Source: Deltaproteobacteria bacterium (GTDB lineage: Bacteria > Myxococcota > JADLHZ01). From it: a stretch of DNA of 64,000 nt. Both the position numbers and the translations under genes were made by a program. The stretch lies in the NCBI GenBank assembly GCA_020848545.1, contig JADLHZ010000012.1, positions 1 to 64,000 on the forward strand. Reading direction: 5' to 3'. Below are positions 43,251 through 51,464 of this stretch, piece by piece. Numbering within the stretch: position 1 is the first letter of the stretch; each line of letters begins with the position of its first letter. The notes below the pieces were generated by a model that saw nothing but the letters and a program-made list of their open reading frames with translations, was not told where the DNA came from and did not search any database.

Positions 43251-44477
43251 ATGTTGGCTCAGATCTCGACAGCGGTGCTGGATCTCGCCGCGCGCGGCTT
43301 CGCCAACGAGCATTTGCGCCAATCGCTTCGCATCGCCCACGGGCTCTCACGCGGCGCGCAGCGGCACCTCCCTCGCCGCTTGCCTTACGACGACACCCGC
43401 GCTGAATTCCTCGGCGGTGAGATGAAGGGCTTGCTCGACACGAACTACGAGAAGTCGCTGCGTAATCTGTGGAAGGCCGAGCTCGAGGCGCCGACCCTCG
43501 GCTTTCGTGACGCCGCGCGGGGCGAGCAGTCGCGCCGGGCGATCCGCGCGCATGAGAGCGCGCTCGACGCGGTCGAGGGTGAGATCGGCTCAGCCGACTT
43601 CGCCCGCGCCATGAGCCAGCACTACTCTCGGCCGCAGCGCCAAGCCCTCGCCGAGATGCTCAGCGTCATCCTGCACGGTGAGGCCTACGCGCTGTACGTG
43701 AGCGCAACGCTGCTCACGCAGCTGCCTGGCACCGGCGCGAAGATCGGCTTGTCGATGCAGGTGCTCGAAGAAGCCAAGCACTTCGTCGTCATGCGCGAGC
43801 TCGTGCGCAAGATCGATCGCGTCTACCCGCAGAAGCTCTTCGACCGCTGGGCGCTCGAGGGCGTCCTCGGCGCCCACGGAACGCAGCGCCTGTTCGGGAT
43901 GAACGTGATGATCGAAGGCGTCGCCACCACCTTCTTTCAGACCTTTCAGAAGTTCAAAGGCCTGGAGAACATCCTCCACCTCTTCCAGCTCGACGAGTCG
44001 CGCCACGCGGCGTTCGCGCAGCTCTACCTCGACGAGCGGCCGCTCGACCGCTGGCAGCGCTTCTCACCCACCCAGCAGTTCGAGCGGTTGTCGCTCATTC
44101 TTCCGCTGCTCGGCCTGATCTTCGAGATGGAGGCGCCGGCGCGCGTGCTCGGTGTCGACATTCACGAGTTCGGCGTGCGCTGCTTGGATCACGTGGTCCG
44201 CCTCGCGGAGCGGGCGCAGTTCCACCTGCCGCTCGATCGCGTCGACGTCTTGCGCTTGTACAACCTCGTCTTCAACGCCTACCGGCGCGTCGCGGAGCCT
44301 GCGCGCTACCAGCTGACGAACTACGCGCTCTTCGTCGACCCAGAACGGAAGCTCGCCCTCGATTCGACGGCGCCCGAGCAGCGTCCGTTACCGCAGCACC
44401 GGCTCGGCGACGCGCTCAAGGCCAGCGTCTATCGCCGCGGCTATGCGTTGCTCGACCGTCGCGAAGCGGTCAAATGA
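43251..44477 (+). CDS. ferritin-like diiron protein
   Basis: GAGGAGGAG precedes the ATG. The 408-residue protein is helical with two Glu/ExxH iron-binding sets: a Glu in LHGEAYALYV with EEAKH, and a Glu in MIEGVATTFF with ESRH. That is the pattern of R2-like or oxygenase-type diiron proteins. The substrate is unknown; candidates include an oxidase, an N-oxygenase or an iron/oxygen-scavenging enzyme. It follows the transporter by 80 bp and could be co-transcribed. Its 5' region carries one copy of the 34-bp repeat. Confidence 0.8.
   Translation: MLAQISTAVLDLAARGFANEHLRQSLRIAHGLSRGAQRHLPRRLPYDDTRAEFLGGEMKGLLDTNYEKSLRNLWKAELEAPTLGFRDAARGEQSRRAIRAHESALDAVEGEIGSADFARAMSQHYSRPQRQALAEMLSVILHGEAYALYVSATLLTQLPGTGAKIGLSMQVLEEAKHFVVMRELVRKIDRVYPQKLFDRWALEGVLGAHGTQRLFGMNVMIEGVATTFFQTFQKFKGLENILHLFQLDESRHAAFAQLYLDERPLDRWQRFSPTQQFERLSLILPLLGLIFEMEAPARVLGVDIHEFGVRCLDHVVRLAERAQFHLPLDRVDVLRLYNLVFNAYRRVAEPARYQLTNYALFVDPERKLALDSTAPEQRPLPQHRLGDALKASVYRRGYALLDRREAVK
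43336..43369 (+). repeat. 34-bp exact direct repeat, copy 1
   Basis: The bases from CCCACGGGCTCTC to GCGGCACCT are identical to 49288-49321, 5952 bp downstream in the same orientation. This copy lies inside the diiron protein gene (codons about 29-40). Bases on both sides of the repeat differ between the copies. Confidence 0.9.
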
Positions 44478-44617
44478 AGCGTCCGGTCGCCTCGGCGTAG
44501 AGCGCGCCAAGATGACGCGCGGCAGCACGCCCCAATCTCAGGCGCGGGCCGACGGAGCGGCCTTCGTGACGGAGATCAAGGTGAGACGGCGGACGGCGGG
44601 CTACATTCAAGCCCACG

Positions 44618-47600
44618 ATGCGCTTCTTCCCGTGCCTTGCGCTGCTCTCTGCCTGCCAGCCATATCTCTCCGTGAGTGATCCGTCGGTGCTCATCAGCTG
44701 CGCGAGCACGGACGATTGCCCGAAGGATTGGATTTGCCAGGCGACGCTCGCGCGGTGCATCCGTTTGTCAGAGACCGAAACACCCGCCCCCACCGCTGCC
44801 GAGGTGAGCATCACGCCGCAGATCGTCGGCGTCGGAACCACGATCGTGGTCGAGCTCACAGCGTCGCTGCCACTGTCTGTCTCGCCGAGCGTGCGACTCG
44901 GCGATCGCCCGTTCGGCCTGGTCCAGCAAACTGAGGGACTCTATCGATTCTCCTACACGACGATCGGTGACGAGGGAGAGGGAGTCGTTCCGGTTCTTGC
45001 CACTCTGATAGGCGCGAACGGTCAGCAGACCGTCGACGCGATCTTGGGTGCCGTGGCGCTCGACTTCACGCCGCCGGTCATCAATGACGCACGCGCGATC
45101 GGCAGCACAGCGTTGCGCGTAGGGTCCCAGGGCACTCTCGCCTTCACGGTCAACGAGACAGTGTCAGCTCCGCCCCTCGTCACTCTCGCGGCCGGCACGA
45201 GGCAAATCGTCGTCACCGAGCACACCGACACCGACGGCTTTCGCTATAGGTTCACGGTCGGGTCGGACATGCCCGAGGGCGACGTGGCTGTCACCCTGCG
45301 CGTGGTGGATGGCGCGGGCAACGGCGCGGAAAAACACATCGAGGGCGCTTTTCTCATCGACACGACCCCGCCATCGCTCAGCGGCGCGGTTGCGCTCGGC
45401 CGGACCGAGCTTCGCGCTGGAGCGAGCATCGCCGCCACAGCACGCCTCAGCGAGCTCGGCCCGAACACACTGACCGCGGTCCTGAAAAGTAAGAGCACGG
45501 GCGTCGAGTACTCGGTCGACGTCTTTCGCTTCGGCTTGCTGGCCACGGTGTCGCACACCGTGGATGCGCTGTGGGCGAGCGGGACCTACGAGTTGTTTCT
45601 CGACGGCGTGGAGGACGCGGCCGGAAACAACGCCGTGCGCCTACTGCTCGGTGAGCTCACGATCGACAACGATCCGCCCGCCCTCGGTGCCCCCGTCTCC
45701 TTCACCAACACCAACGCGAACGTGGGCCAGGCGATCGCGAGCCGCGTCGCCGGTTTCAACACGCTGAGGATGCGCGCCGTCGTCGGAGAGCAAGCCGCGA
45801 GCGCGCAGCTCGTCATCGGGGGGTCGGCCGTCGCGTGCACGGAGGCGCCGCATGCGCTCGGATTCGAGTACACTTGCGACTATACGCCGGGCGCTGTCGA
45901 CGTTGGCGGCTCGCAACCGGCGAGCCTCATCGTCGCCGATCGCGCGGGGAATGTGCTGCGCTATGATTCGGTGTGCGTCTTCGACTTCCTGCCACCCACG
46001 TTCAGCAACGTCCGATCAGAGGCTCAGACCGTGTTTGCGCCTGGCGCCAACGGTTATCTCCTCTTCTCCGTCTCCGAGCCGCTCAGCAGCGACCCGATCG
46101 GAACCCTCACGACGAACACGCCGCTCGAGCGCGATCCGAACGCTGCCGCGCCGGACTATCGCTACAAATTCACGACCGACGCGTTTCAAGGGGCCGGTCC
46201 TTTTGGCTTCACGATTGACGTGGTCGATCGGGTCGGAAACGCGCGGACGTTTTCGACCACCACGCTGTTGACCCTAGACAACACGCCGCCGGCGCTCACC
46301 AGCCCTCCCGCGTTGAACAAGCTGCTCGTGCGGACGGGCGACTTGCTCACCGTCGCTGCCGTGCTCGACGAGTCGGGTGACGCGGGGATCGAAGTCGTGC
46401 TGAAGAACGGTGCGGTAGAGGCGCCGTTGTCTGCCGCGCGCATCGGCGCGAACGTCAGTGTTGCGAGCCTGGTGCCGGCGCTCCCGAGCGCGTTTTATCA
46501 GGTCGTCTTGCGCCACGCGCGCGACGAAGTGGGCAATGAAGCCGACCCGCTGACGCTCGGCACCATCGAGGTCGACAATGACCTCCCGTCTTTCCTGACC
46601 GGTCTCACCGTGACGAACGCCAACAACGCGGTCGGGACCAACCAAGTGAGCGCGCAGTCGGGCTTCAACACGCTGTCCATTGGCTTTCGGCTCATGGCGG
46701 AGGAGCCAGACGCTGCCGTCAGCATCGTGCTCGGCGATGGCGACGACTCGCTCGCGTGCAGCCACGGGCCCGCAGGTTCGGTGGCGGGGTTCGACTACGT
46801 TTGCTTCTACACGCTGACCGCTGGTGATCTGGCGGAGCCAAGCGCGCCGCACGGCCTGGTTGTCACCGTCACAGACGCTGCCGGGAACTTTGCGAGCAAG
46901 ACCGGAACGGCGATTTACGACTTCGCGCCACCGAGCATCGACGGGATGCCGCTCTTTCGCCGATCGGATGGTTCGGCGAGAGCGACGGTCGGAACGGAAA
47001 TTCACCTCTCTTCGCTCGTTGGCGGCACCGGCCTCGTCACGTTTCGCACGAGTGAGCCGCTGCTCGTGCCGCCCTCGTCGAGCCTCGTGACTGCCACCAT
47101 CAGCGACGACGGCAACGACACCTACACGATCGCCCACGGCGCGACGCTTTACAACGTCGTCAAGCTCGTTCAGGTCACGCTCACCGACCGAGTTGGCAAT
47201 GTCGCGCCAAGCGTGCTGCTCGGCACGCTGTTTTTCGACGATGATCCCCCCCTCATGTCGTGCACCACGCCGATCGTGTTGCATCGCAAGCCCTGGGGTT
47301 CTGGGTTGCCGGCCGATGACGTCGACACGCTGGAGCTGCCGTGCACCGTCGAGCCAGACGCGACGCTCGTCGTCTACAGCACCGACAACGCCGCCACCGC
47401 GACCGCTTTGGCGCACGTCGACGCCGGTAGCGACGGCGTCTTACCCGTCAATCCGGTGCCGATCCCCGGGCACTTGGCGCACGTGTTCTACGCCGTTTAC
47501 GATCGCGCCGGCAATCAGATGAACGGCCAGGGCGTCGCGTTCCCGCGCGAGCCGTATGGTGACATCGTTCTGAAGACTGGCCGCGGCTCGATCGATCCGC

Positions 47601-49261
47601 GGCGGGAAGATAACCCGACCACCTACTCGATTGCGAGCGCCGCGCCGCGGGGGCTCGTTCCCGATCCGCTCTACTGTCGCGGGGCGTGCCCGCAAAGCGG
47701 CGTCGATACTCCGATGGCGAACGTGCTCGGAGGCCTCGATGGCTTGATCGGTGAGTGGGCGCGCACCTCATTCCTCGGCCCCATTTATGATCGTTGGCGG
47801 GAACACGCGCTATCGACCGCGCCGCCGCCGCGCGCCCTGCATGCGTTCGGCTACGATCCGTTCTTAGGGCAGCTCGTCGTATTCGGCGGCTACGGCGGCA
47901 GCGAAGCGCTCGGTGACACCTGGGTGAACGACGGCAGTGGTTGGCGTGAGCACATCGGGCCCGGACCGAAAGAACGCGCGGAGGGCGCGCTGAGTTACTA
48001 TCAGGGCCCGGCGCTCGATCCTGCTCACTATCTCCTCTACTTCGGTGGCTACGACCCTGCGACTGGCATCCATGAGCGCGACACTTGGGCGTTCGGCCCT
48101 GCCGGCTGGACCAAGCTCTGCGACGCGCCAGGTTGTGCGAGCCCGTCGCCGCGGCGTGGCGCGGCGTTGGCGTACTTGGATGACACGAAGCAAGTCGCGC
48201 TGTTCGGCGGACGCTGCAACGAGCCCTCCGATCACATCTGTGACGCGAGTGATGGTGTCTTGTGGAGCTGGGGGGTTCACGGCTCGCCGCCGGCAACATG
48301 GCAGTCGATCGCCGTTCCGGCCCCGCTGAGCTCCGGGCTCGCACACGCGGCCATTGCCTACGATCGACAACGTCAACGCTTGGTCGTGTTCGGAGGCAGC
48401 CGCGACGACGCCACCCTGAGCGACGAGGTCTGGGAGTGGGACCCTGCGCTCGACGTTTGGGAGCAGCGCTGCGGTGCCGGCTGTGGCGGTGGAGCATGCT
48501 GCAGCGGTGCCGCGCTACTCGCGGGTCGCGCCTATCACGGAATGGCGTACCACGCGGCAAAGCAGCGGACCTATCTGCTCGGTGGCTGCGGGGTGTATCC
48601 AATGAGTGGCAACGGCGAGGCGTTGTTCTACTGGGACGGCAACGACTGGATCGTCGAAGACACACCGCCGCCTGAGCTGTCGAGCCCGCGCCGAGAGAGC
48701 GCGAAGCTGGTTTACGATTCGGGTTTTTCGCGGCTGGTCTCTTTCGGTGGTGGTCAGCACAGCGCTGTCGCCGAATGCACGGGCTGGGTGCCGAGCTTTG
48801 CGGCCGGCCTCACGACGGCCGATCAGTGGTCGCTCGCCGATGCTCCGAGCGCCAAGCCAGCGATGCTTTTCACGTTCGACTGGGCGAGCGCCGACGTCGA
48901 TTTTCTCGGCCCCCCGACTTGTGCGCCGACCGAGAGCAACTACGGCCCCAAAGAGCTCTTCTTTCGCGCCGTCATCGGCGGCTCGGCGGACAACGGCGCC
49001 GGTGGCACCATCACAGGTGCACGCCTCCTCGCATGGTCGAAGAGCACCCGAGCCTGGGTGGAAATCGGTTCTACGAACGCGCCGCTCTTTTCCGAGGCCG
49101 AGACGACGTTCACGCTGACGGCCGACTGTGCGGCGCTGCATGACTTCTGGATCGACCAGCGCTACTTTCACCTGCGCGTCGAGCCGAAGGGACCGGCCGG
49201 CTCCGTCGGCGCCGAGGTATCCGTGGACTTCGTTTCCCTCAGAGTGGTTTACGCGCCGTAG
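44618..49261 (+). CDS. giant lipoprotein with Ig-like repeats and kelch propeller
   Basis: The 1547-residue protein has a lipobox (ALLSAC, Cys13) and a short Cys motif domain (CASTDDCPKDWICQATLARC). About ten Ig-like beta-sandwich repeats run to about residue 960. They alternate between units with phrases like LDFTPPVINDARAIG, IDTTPPSLSGAVALGRTEL and IDNDPPALGAPVSFTNTN. Residues about 1080-1330 form a kelch propeller (LVVFGGYGGSEALGDTWVND, LVVFGGSRDDATLSDEVWEW, YLLGGCG). The last 150 residues are another beta domain. An adhesin or recognition protein projecting from the outer membrane is inferred. No ribosome binding site is evident. Confidence 0.88.
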   Translation: MRFFPCLALLSACQPYLSVSDPSVLISCASTDDCPKDWICQATLARCIRLSETETPAPTAAEVSITPQIVGVGTTIVVELTASLPLSVSPSVRLGDRPFGLVQQTEGLYRFSYTTIGDEGEGVVPVLATLIGANGQQTVDAILGAVALDFTPPVINDARAIGSTALRVGSQGTLAFTVNETVSAPPLVTLAAGTRQIVVTEHTDTDGFRYRFTVGSDMPEGDVAVTLRVVDGAGNGAEKHIEGAFLIDTTPPSLSGAVALGRTELRAGASIAATARLSELGPNTLTAVLKSKSTGVEYSVDVFRFGLLATVSHTVDALWASGTYELFLDGVEDAAGNNAVRLLLGELTIDNDPPALGAPVSFTNTNANVGQAIASRVAGFNTLRMRAVVGEQAASAQLVIGGSAVACTEAPHALGFEYTCDYTPGAVDVGGSQPASLIVADRAGNVLRYDSVCVFDFLPPTFSNVRSEAQTVFAPGANGYLLFSVSEPLSSDPIGTLTTNTPLERDPNAAAPDYRYKFTTDAFQGAGPFGFTIDVVDRVGNARTFSTTTLLTLDNTPPALTSPPALNKLLVRTGDLLTVAAVLDESGDAGIEVVLKNGAVEAPLSAARIGANVSVASLVPALPSAFYQVVLRHARDEVGNEADPLTLGTIEVDNDLPSFLTGLTVTNANNAVGTNQVSAQSGFNTLSIGFRLMAEEPDAAVSIVLGDGDDSLACSHGPAGSVAGFDYVCFYTLTAGDLAEPSAPHGLVVTVTDAAGNFASKTGTAIYDFAPPSIDGMPLFRRSDGSARATVGTEIHLSSLVGGTGLVTFRTSEPLLVPPSSSLVTATISDDGNDTYTIAHGATLYNVVKLVQVTLTDRVGNVAPSVLLGTLFFDDDPPLMSCTTPIVLHRKPWGSGLPADDVDTLELPCTVEPDATLVVYSTDNAATATALAHVDAGSDGVLPVNPVPIPGHLAHVFYAVYDRAGNQMNGQGVAFPREPYGDIVLKTGRGSIDPRREDNPTTYSIASAAPRGLVPDPLYCRGACPQSGVDTPMANVLGGLDGLIGEWARTSFLGPIYDRWREHALSTAPPPRALHAFGYDPFLGQLVVFGGYGGSEALGDTWVNDGSGWREHIGPGPKERAEGALSYYQGPALDPAHYLLYFGGYDPATGIHERDTWAFGPAGWTKLCDAPGCASPSPRRGAALAYLDDTKQVALFGGRCNEPSDHICDASDGVLWSWGVHGSPPATWQSIAVPAPLSSGLAHAAIAYDRQRQRLVVFGGSRDDATLSDEVWEWDPALDVWEQRCGAGCGGGACCSGAALLAGRAYHGMAYHAAKQRTYLLGGCGVYPMSGNGEALFYWDGNDWIVEDTPPPELSSPRRESAKLVYDSGFSRLVSFGGGQHSAVAECTGWVPSFAAGLTTADQWSLADAPSAKPAMLFTFDWASADVDFLGPPTCAPTESNYGPKELFFRAVIGGSADNGAGGTITGARLLAWSKSTRAWVEIGSTNAPLFSEAETTFTLTADCAALHDFWIDQRYFHLRVEPKGPAGSVGAEVSVDFVSLRVVYAP

Positions 49262-49287
49262 TCTTCGACGGCGCGCATGAGTGATTC

Positions 49288-49321
49288 CCCACGGGCTCTC
49301 ACGCGGCGCGCAGCGGCACCT
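49288..49321 (+). repeat. 34-bp exact direct repeat, copy 2
   Basis: It is identical to 43336-43369 and starts 27 bp after the stop of the giant lipoprotein gene, in non-coding DNA. The flanks (GTGATTC before, TGTCACCC after) do not match those of copy 1. A recombination or integration footprint is possible. Confidence 0.9.
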
Positions 49322-49353
49322 TGTCACCCATGAGCAAGCCTGGTTGCTGCGTG

Positions 49354-49377
49354 ACGAACGAGCGGGGACGCGTTCGT
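49354..49377. promoter_or_regulatory. inverted repeat upstream of a small gene
   Basis: ACGAACG (49354-49360) and CGTTCGT (49371-49377) pair perfectly around ten bases. The centre is about 33 bp before the ATG at 49399. It could be an operator or a leader hairpin. No clear promoter boxes are seen with it. Confidence 0.35.
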
Positions 49378-49398
49378 TCGGCGCGCGATGATCTCCTC

Positions 49399-49728
49399 AT
49401 GAAGATCACCCCGCAGTCATCCTCACAGATTCTCAAAGTCTCCGACCCGCCGCAACGCGTCCCGTCCGCGCAAAGCAACGCCTCGGCGCACTTCAAGGAG
49501 GCGTTCACGAACGGCCTCACAGGGACCTTCATGGTCGCCGCGTCGCTTGCGCGCCTGTTTCATCCGGACGCGCGTCACGTCGATCAATTCGATCGCGCTG
49601 GTGCGAACGCCCAAATCGGGGCCGGAGCGGAATATGGCGCCAAGTTGATCTTCGGGAGTCTCGGCTCGCTCGCCAAGGGTGTGGGCTACGGTATCGCGTC
49701 GTTGTTCGACAGGCGCCACGAGAAGTGA
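49399..49728 (+). CDS. hypothetical protein with C-terminal hydrophobic glycine-rich segment
   Basis: From MKITPQSSSQILKVSD the product has 109 residues; in-frame codons upstream do not add a clear domain. The N-terminal 40 residues are polar and probably disordered (DPPQRVPSAQSNASAHF). Then come GLTGTFMVAASLARLF and GAEYGAKLIFGSLGSLAKG, two amphipathic or membrane-active segments. There is no signal peptide. A small secreted or membrane-inserting protein is one possibility. I do not recognise a family. Confidence 0.5.
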   Translation: MKITPQSSSQILKVSDPPQRVPSAQSNASAHFKEAFTNGLTGTFMVAASLARLFHPDARHVDQFDRAGANAQIGAGAEYGAKLIFGSLGSLAKGVGYGIASLFDRRHEK

Positions 49729-49768
49729 GCTGCTTTTTTGCGCGCGCTTCCTGTATACGTCGTTCTTC

Positions 49769-50346
49769 ATGGGCCTCGCCCCCGATGACGCATTCCTCAA
49801 GGGTGCCAATCTCAATTGCGACATAGAGGCGATCCGGGCGTCGTTTTCACCCGAGGAGATCGCGGCCTTCGAGCGCGCCCTGCCGCCGCATGTCGCCGAG
49901 CTTTTTCGCACGCGCCACCCAGCTGCGAGCTGGGTCTCGGTGCGCGACATGCTCGCCCTCTACGCCGAATGCTTCGAGCGGCTGTGCGGCAGGGACCGGG
50001 GCGAATGCGAGTCGTCGGCCGTGTCTCGACCGGCCGCGATCTGAAGACCGTCCATCGTGCCTTCATCAAGATCCTGTCGCCGTCGTTCGTCATCCGGCGC
50101 GCGTCGCTCGTCTGGCGATCGTCGTTCAAGAACTGGGGTGACGTCTGCGTCGTCGCCGAAACGCCCACTTCGGTGCGGTTTCGCTTCGCGACGATGCCCG
50201 GCGCCACCGCGGAGCTCTGGCAAATGGTCGCTGGAGGCAACGACGCGATCAGCGAAGCCATTCGCGTGCGCGAGCCCAAGGTCGTCATCAGCGAAGGCGG
50301 CGGCGCGGGGGACGACTTCGCGGTGATAGACATCACCTGGCGGTGA
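49769..50346 (+). pseudogene. TIGR02265-like (Myxococcales-restricted) protein, frameshifted
   Basis: The first frame (ATG 49769, stop at 50042-50044) gives MGLAPDDAFLKGANLN, SPEEIAAFERALPPHVAELF and MLALYAECFERL. A second frame, open from about 50005 to 50346, continues with VGRVSTGRDLKTVHRAFIKI, FVIRRASLVWRSSFKNWGDV and VIDITWR. Joined near 50000 (a GGGG run), they make one protein of about 190 residues. Its layout resembles the TIGR02265 family of myxobacteria: a helical N-terminal half, then FL-x-RRA-x3-W-like and a C-terminal strand. A single-base deletion explains the break. Function of the family is unknown to me. Confidence 0.6.
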
Positions 50347-50392
50347 GCGTGCGATAGATCGGCGATGACGGGGCGCCCATTGGACCGCCCGA

Positions 50393-51142
50393 TCAACTGC
50401 CCTGGTACTCGAGCGAGATGCCGACGAGCGTCGCCGGCCCGGTGCAGGTGTCGTTCGCGTCGAAGTCCCAGCGAAGGATCTGCATCGACAACGCGTCACC
50501 GCCCAAAAACGTGCTCGGTGTGCCGAGGGTGTACGTCTGCGCCAGCGTCGTCTGCGGCGCCGCGAAGGCGAGGACGTCTCCCGCGGCGTCGGTCGGTGCC
50601 GAAACGCCTTGGCTGTTCATCCCCGGGCGAAAACGCACGGCGGCATTCGAGCGCAGCACGATGGCGCAGGTAAAGCTGTTGAAGAGGACGAGCCGCAAGC
50701 TGATTTGGGTTCCGGCGACGTAGTCGGATGGAATGACGGTATTCAGGAAGAAGTCATTGTTCGCCGCGTTGTTCAATAGAACTCCAGAGCCATTCACGCC
50801 GGCGCCGCTGCCCAAGCGAACGGCGTTGACCGGAATCACCACCGACCGCGGGCCGACACGGCAATACGCCGACGGCGGCGATCCGCCGAGCAACGCCGCA
50901 TCGATCCCGCCCGCTGATGCGATCTTGGCGAGGATGTCGGCGCCCGTGTCGCTCGATCCCGCCGGCCCGGTCGGTCCAGTGGCGCCGGGCGCTCCCGCCG
51001 AACCCGCGGGTCCCGCGGCGCCCGTCGGACCCATCGCGCCCGCGGGTCCGGGCATCCCGTCCTTGCCCGCGACGCCCGTGCCACAAGCACCGCTGGCGAG
51101 GCAAACGACGATCGAAACCATGCGTACGACACCGCTCGACAT
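50393..51142 (-). CDS. collagen-like lipoprotein
   Basis: The start MSSGVVRMVSIVVCLASGAC follows GGAGA and gives 249 residues with a lipobox-like SGAC at Cys20. About 14 Gly-x-y triplets follow (from GKDGMPGPAGAMGPTGA to GPTGPAG). A C-terminal globular domain of about 150 residues comes next, with two or three Cys pairs and beta-rich phrases (FFLNTVIPSDYVAGTQISLRLV). It resembles C1q-like heads on short collagen stalks. Trimerisation and surface display are inferred. The triplet stretch recalls the shorter one in the lipoprotein at about 4.1 kb. Confidence 0.85.
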   Translation of the reverse strand: MSSGVVRMVSIVVCLASGACGTGVAGKDGMPGPAGAMGPTGAAGPAGSAGAPGATGPTGPAGSSDTGADILAKIASAGGIDAALLGGSPPSAYCRVGPRSVVIPVNAVRLGSGAGVNGSGVLLNNAANNDFFLNTVIPSDYVAGTQISLRLVLFNSFTCAIVLRSNAAVRFRPGMNSQGVSAPTDAAGDVLAFAAPQTTLAQTYTLGTPSTFLGGDALSMQILRWDFDANDTCTGPATLVGISLEYQGS

Positions 51143-51464
51143 GGGAAATCTCCGCACATGCTGAGCGCTGCAGCGCCGAAAACGTGGGCAGGTCGTGACG
51201 ACGGGTTGTGCGACGGAGGTGATTTTCATACACGGATCTTCGCGCACTCTCTCGCCGTGGATCGAGGCAAGCCGACCGCGTCAACCCCACCGGACGCGCG
51301 ACGACAACTGGACTTGTCGCGCGACGGTTTCGCCTGAATGAAAAAGCGAGCGCCGAGGTCGAAAAAACGGGCAAAAACTTCACCTTTCAATTCTAGCGCA
51401 AGCCCCGTCCTTCGGCGATGCAAGCATCGACAATCGAAGCGAAAATCGCTAGTTCACGCCGCCT
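51143..51464. other. intergenic region upstream of gyrA
   Basis: These 322 bp lie between the divergent collagen-like lipoprotein and gyrA and must hold both promoters. An imperfect dyad CGCGCGACGACAA/TTGTCGCGCG is centred near 51308. A-runs (GAAAAAACGGGCAAAAAC) follow at about 51359-51377. No coding sequence, repeat or clear -35/-10 pair could be supported. Confidence 0.4.

Noticed and set aside
45124-45134. A GGTCCCAGGGC string resembling the end of the palindromic mobile repeat
   Set aside because: It lacks the final ACC, has no partner palindrome nearby and lies inside the giant lipoprotein coding sequence.
49679-50346. Programmed ribosomal frameshift in the TIGR02265-like gene
   Set aside because: No slippery heptamer or following hairpin could be seen at the junction; a plain indel is simpler.
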